Below are positions 14,571 through 15,153 of a stretch of DNA of 15,153 nucleotides, piece by piece. Origin of the DNA: an uncultured Clostridia bacterium (GTDB taxonomy: Bacteria; Bacillota_A; Clostridia; TANB77; CAG-508). Below the pieces are notes generated by a model. It searched no databases. It saw only the letters and a program-made list of their open reading frames with translations, and was not told the DNA's origin. The translations under genes and the position numbers were made by a program. The stretch lies in assembly GCA_944390995.1 (NCBI GenBank), contig CALXSA010000035.1:1-15153 (forward strand). Reading direction: 5' to 3'. Position 1 is the first letter of the stretch. Each line of letters begins with the position of its first letter.

Positions 14571-14608
14571 TGAATTACCATATTTTGGAAACTAAGTATG
14601 GTAATTCA
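14571..14608. repeat. Perfect 12-bp inverted repeat
   Basis: TGAATTACCATA (14571-14582) and TATGGTAATTCA (14597-14608) are exact inverse copies separated by 14 bases. The right arm can pair alternatively with TGAATT just downstream (14613-14618). TTT follows on the plus strand but no real U run on either side, so it is only a weak terminator candidate. It lies about 60 bases past the end of the acetyltransferase gene. Confidence 0.65.
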
Positions 14609-14665
14609 TTTATGAATTTGCATTTCTTCTCTAAATTTGCTCATGGAAGCCACCGTTATGTAAAA

Positions 14666-15109
14666 TTATTTTTCGACCCATAAATACATACCTGTTATCT
14701 TCTCCGGCTTATATTTGAAACCAGCTTTTTGATAAAAAGCTTCCTTGCCAGCGGTAGGAGTTAATTCAATTTGCAATTTTTCACCCTTACTTACATTTGC
14801 TTCAATTAATTTTTTTAATTCATTTATAATTTTCAAGCCAATTCCATATCCTTGAAAATCTGGTTTGACACATATATCAGTTAACACACATACAATGCTA
14901 GAATCGCCAACAACTCTTCCAATTCCTGCTAGTTTTCCATCAACAGTTGCTTTTACCATATACATTGTATTTGTTAAAGCTTTTTCAACCTGCTCTCTTG
15001 AATATGTTTTCCAACCGACAGAAGTAACCATTTCTATAAATTCGTCAGGTGAAATAGAATAATCTAGCTGTGTATTGTAACCGGTCAATAAAAAGGCGTA
15101 TTGCCCCAC
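14666..15109 (-). CDS. GNAT-family N-acetyltransferase
   Basis: GNAT enzymes move an acetyl group from acetyl-CoA to an amine; the substrate here is not evident. Motif A, which binds acetyl-CoA pyrophosphate, is clear: VLTDICVKPDFQGYGIGLKII with Q86-G87-Y88-G89-I90-G91. The later GKEAFYQKAGFKY (121-133) is the usual motif B region. With a GTG start at 15109 the protein has 147 residues, normal for a single-domain GNAT. The start is uncertain: AAGG lies five bases upstream of the GTG, but the frame stays open from there to the window edge with no stop, and comparable proteins usually begin just a few residues before the YSIS segment (18-21), where no ATG is present. The gene may therefore begin outside the window. 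Confidence 0.88.
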   Translation of the reverse strand: MGQYAFLLTGYNTQLDYSISPDEFIEMVTSVGWKTYSREQVEKALTNTMYMVKATVDGKLAGIGRVVGDSSIVCVLTDICVKPDFQGYGIGLKIINELKKLIEANVSKGEKLQIELTPTAGKEAFYQKAGFKYKPEKITGMYLWVEK

Positions 15110-15153
15110 TCCTACCTTCGCTGTAAAATAAACAAAAAAATAGTTGGAGGTAG

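Larger units (their letters stand above)
14217..14665. other. 449-base gene-poor region rich in inverted repeats
   Basis: Between res and the acetyltransferase gene I find no convincing protein gene. The left part (14222-14361) holds nested stems that may form a minus-strand RNA. The right part (14571-14608) holds a perfect 12-bp inverted repeat. Between them is a strong AGGAGAGG site at 14481-14488 without a matching gene: the frame it serves, TTG at 14492, is seven codons long, and a 27-codon ATG frame (14448-14531) overlaps it without its own ribosome-binding site. This may be a decayed gene. Confidence 0.5.

Overview
The window is AT-rich. Ile, Lys and Arg are mostly encoded by ATA, AAA and AGA/AGG, Shine-Dalgarno sites of the AGGAGG type precede most genes, and sigma-A-like TTGACA/TATAAT promoters are readable. 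Together with the gene families (VanRS-like two-component pair, DUF4362 protein, rubredoxin-tailed flavin reductase, DprA without an N-terminal helical domain), this points to a low-GC anaerobic Firmicute, most likely a Clostridia member. I cannot name the species. It looks like ordinary chromosome with one acquired-looking restriction cassette.

Layout. At the left edge, on the minus strand, is the start of a gene for a coiled-coil protein built from identical 11-residue (33-bp) repeats; the window cuts it. Diverging from it on the plus strand are an OmpR/VanR-type response regulator and a 675-residue membrane sensor histidine kinase. They are separated by a 125-bp inverted-repeat element flanked by 11-bp direct repeats, which looks like a small non-autonomous insertion in a two-component operon. 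After the kinase come two 35-bp GGGGACA repeats and a terminator shared with a convergent Nudix hydrolase gene that starts at TTG.

The centre holds a plus-strand group: a YraN-family nuclease-like protein, a membrane-anchored DUF4362 plus DUF3221-like protein, and a flavin reductase with a C-terminal rubredoxin domain. It converges through a bidirectional terminator on a minus-strand comM-dprA pair. These two are natural-transformation genes that often travel with yraN. dprA is intact. comM carries two single-base insertions 40 bp apart that disrupt the region up to and including the Walker A loop, so as written it is a pseudogene or holds sequence errors.

The right third is a type III restriction-modification system (mod then res) behind a perfect-consensus promoter. 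Beyond res is a 449-bp gap without a convincing gene. It holds several strong inverted repeats, including a possible minus-strand small RNA that ends near the res stop codon. A minus-strand GNAT acetyltransferase gene closes the window, and its true start may lie at or beyond the edge.

Working together: comM and dprA process incoming single-stranded DNA, while Mod/Res restricts foreign double-stranded DNA. The two-component pair has no transporter or resistance gene next to it, so its target is not visible here. I found no clearly new defence system. The least explained structures are the 125-bp element, the doubly interrupted comM and the folded region after res.
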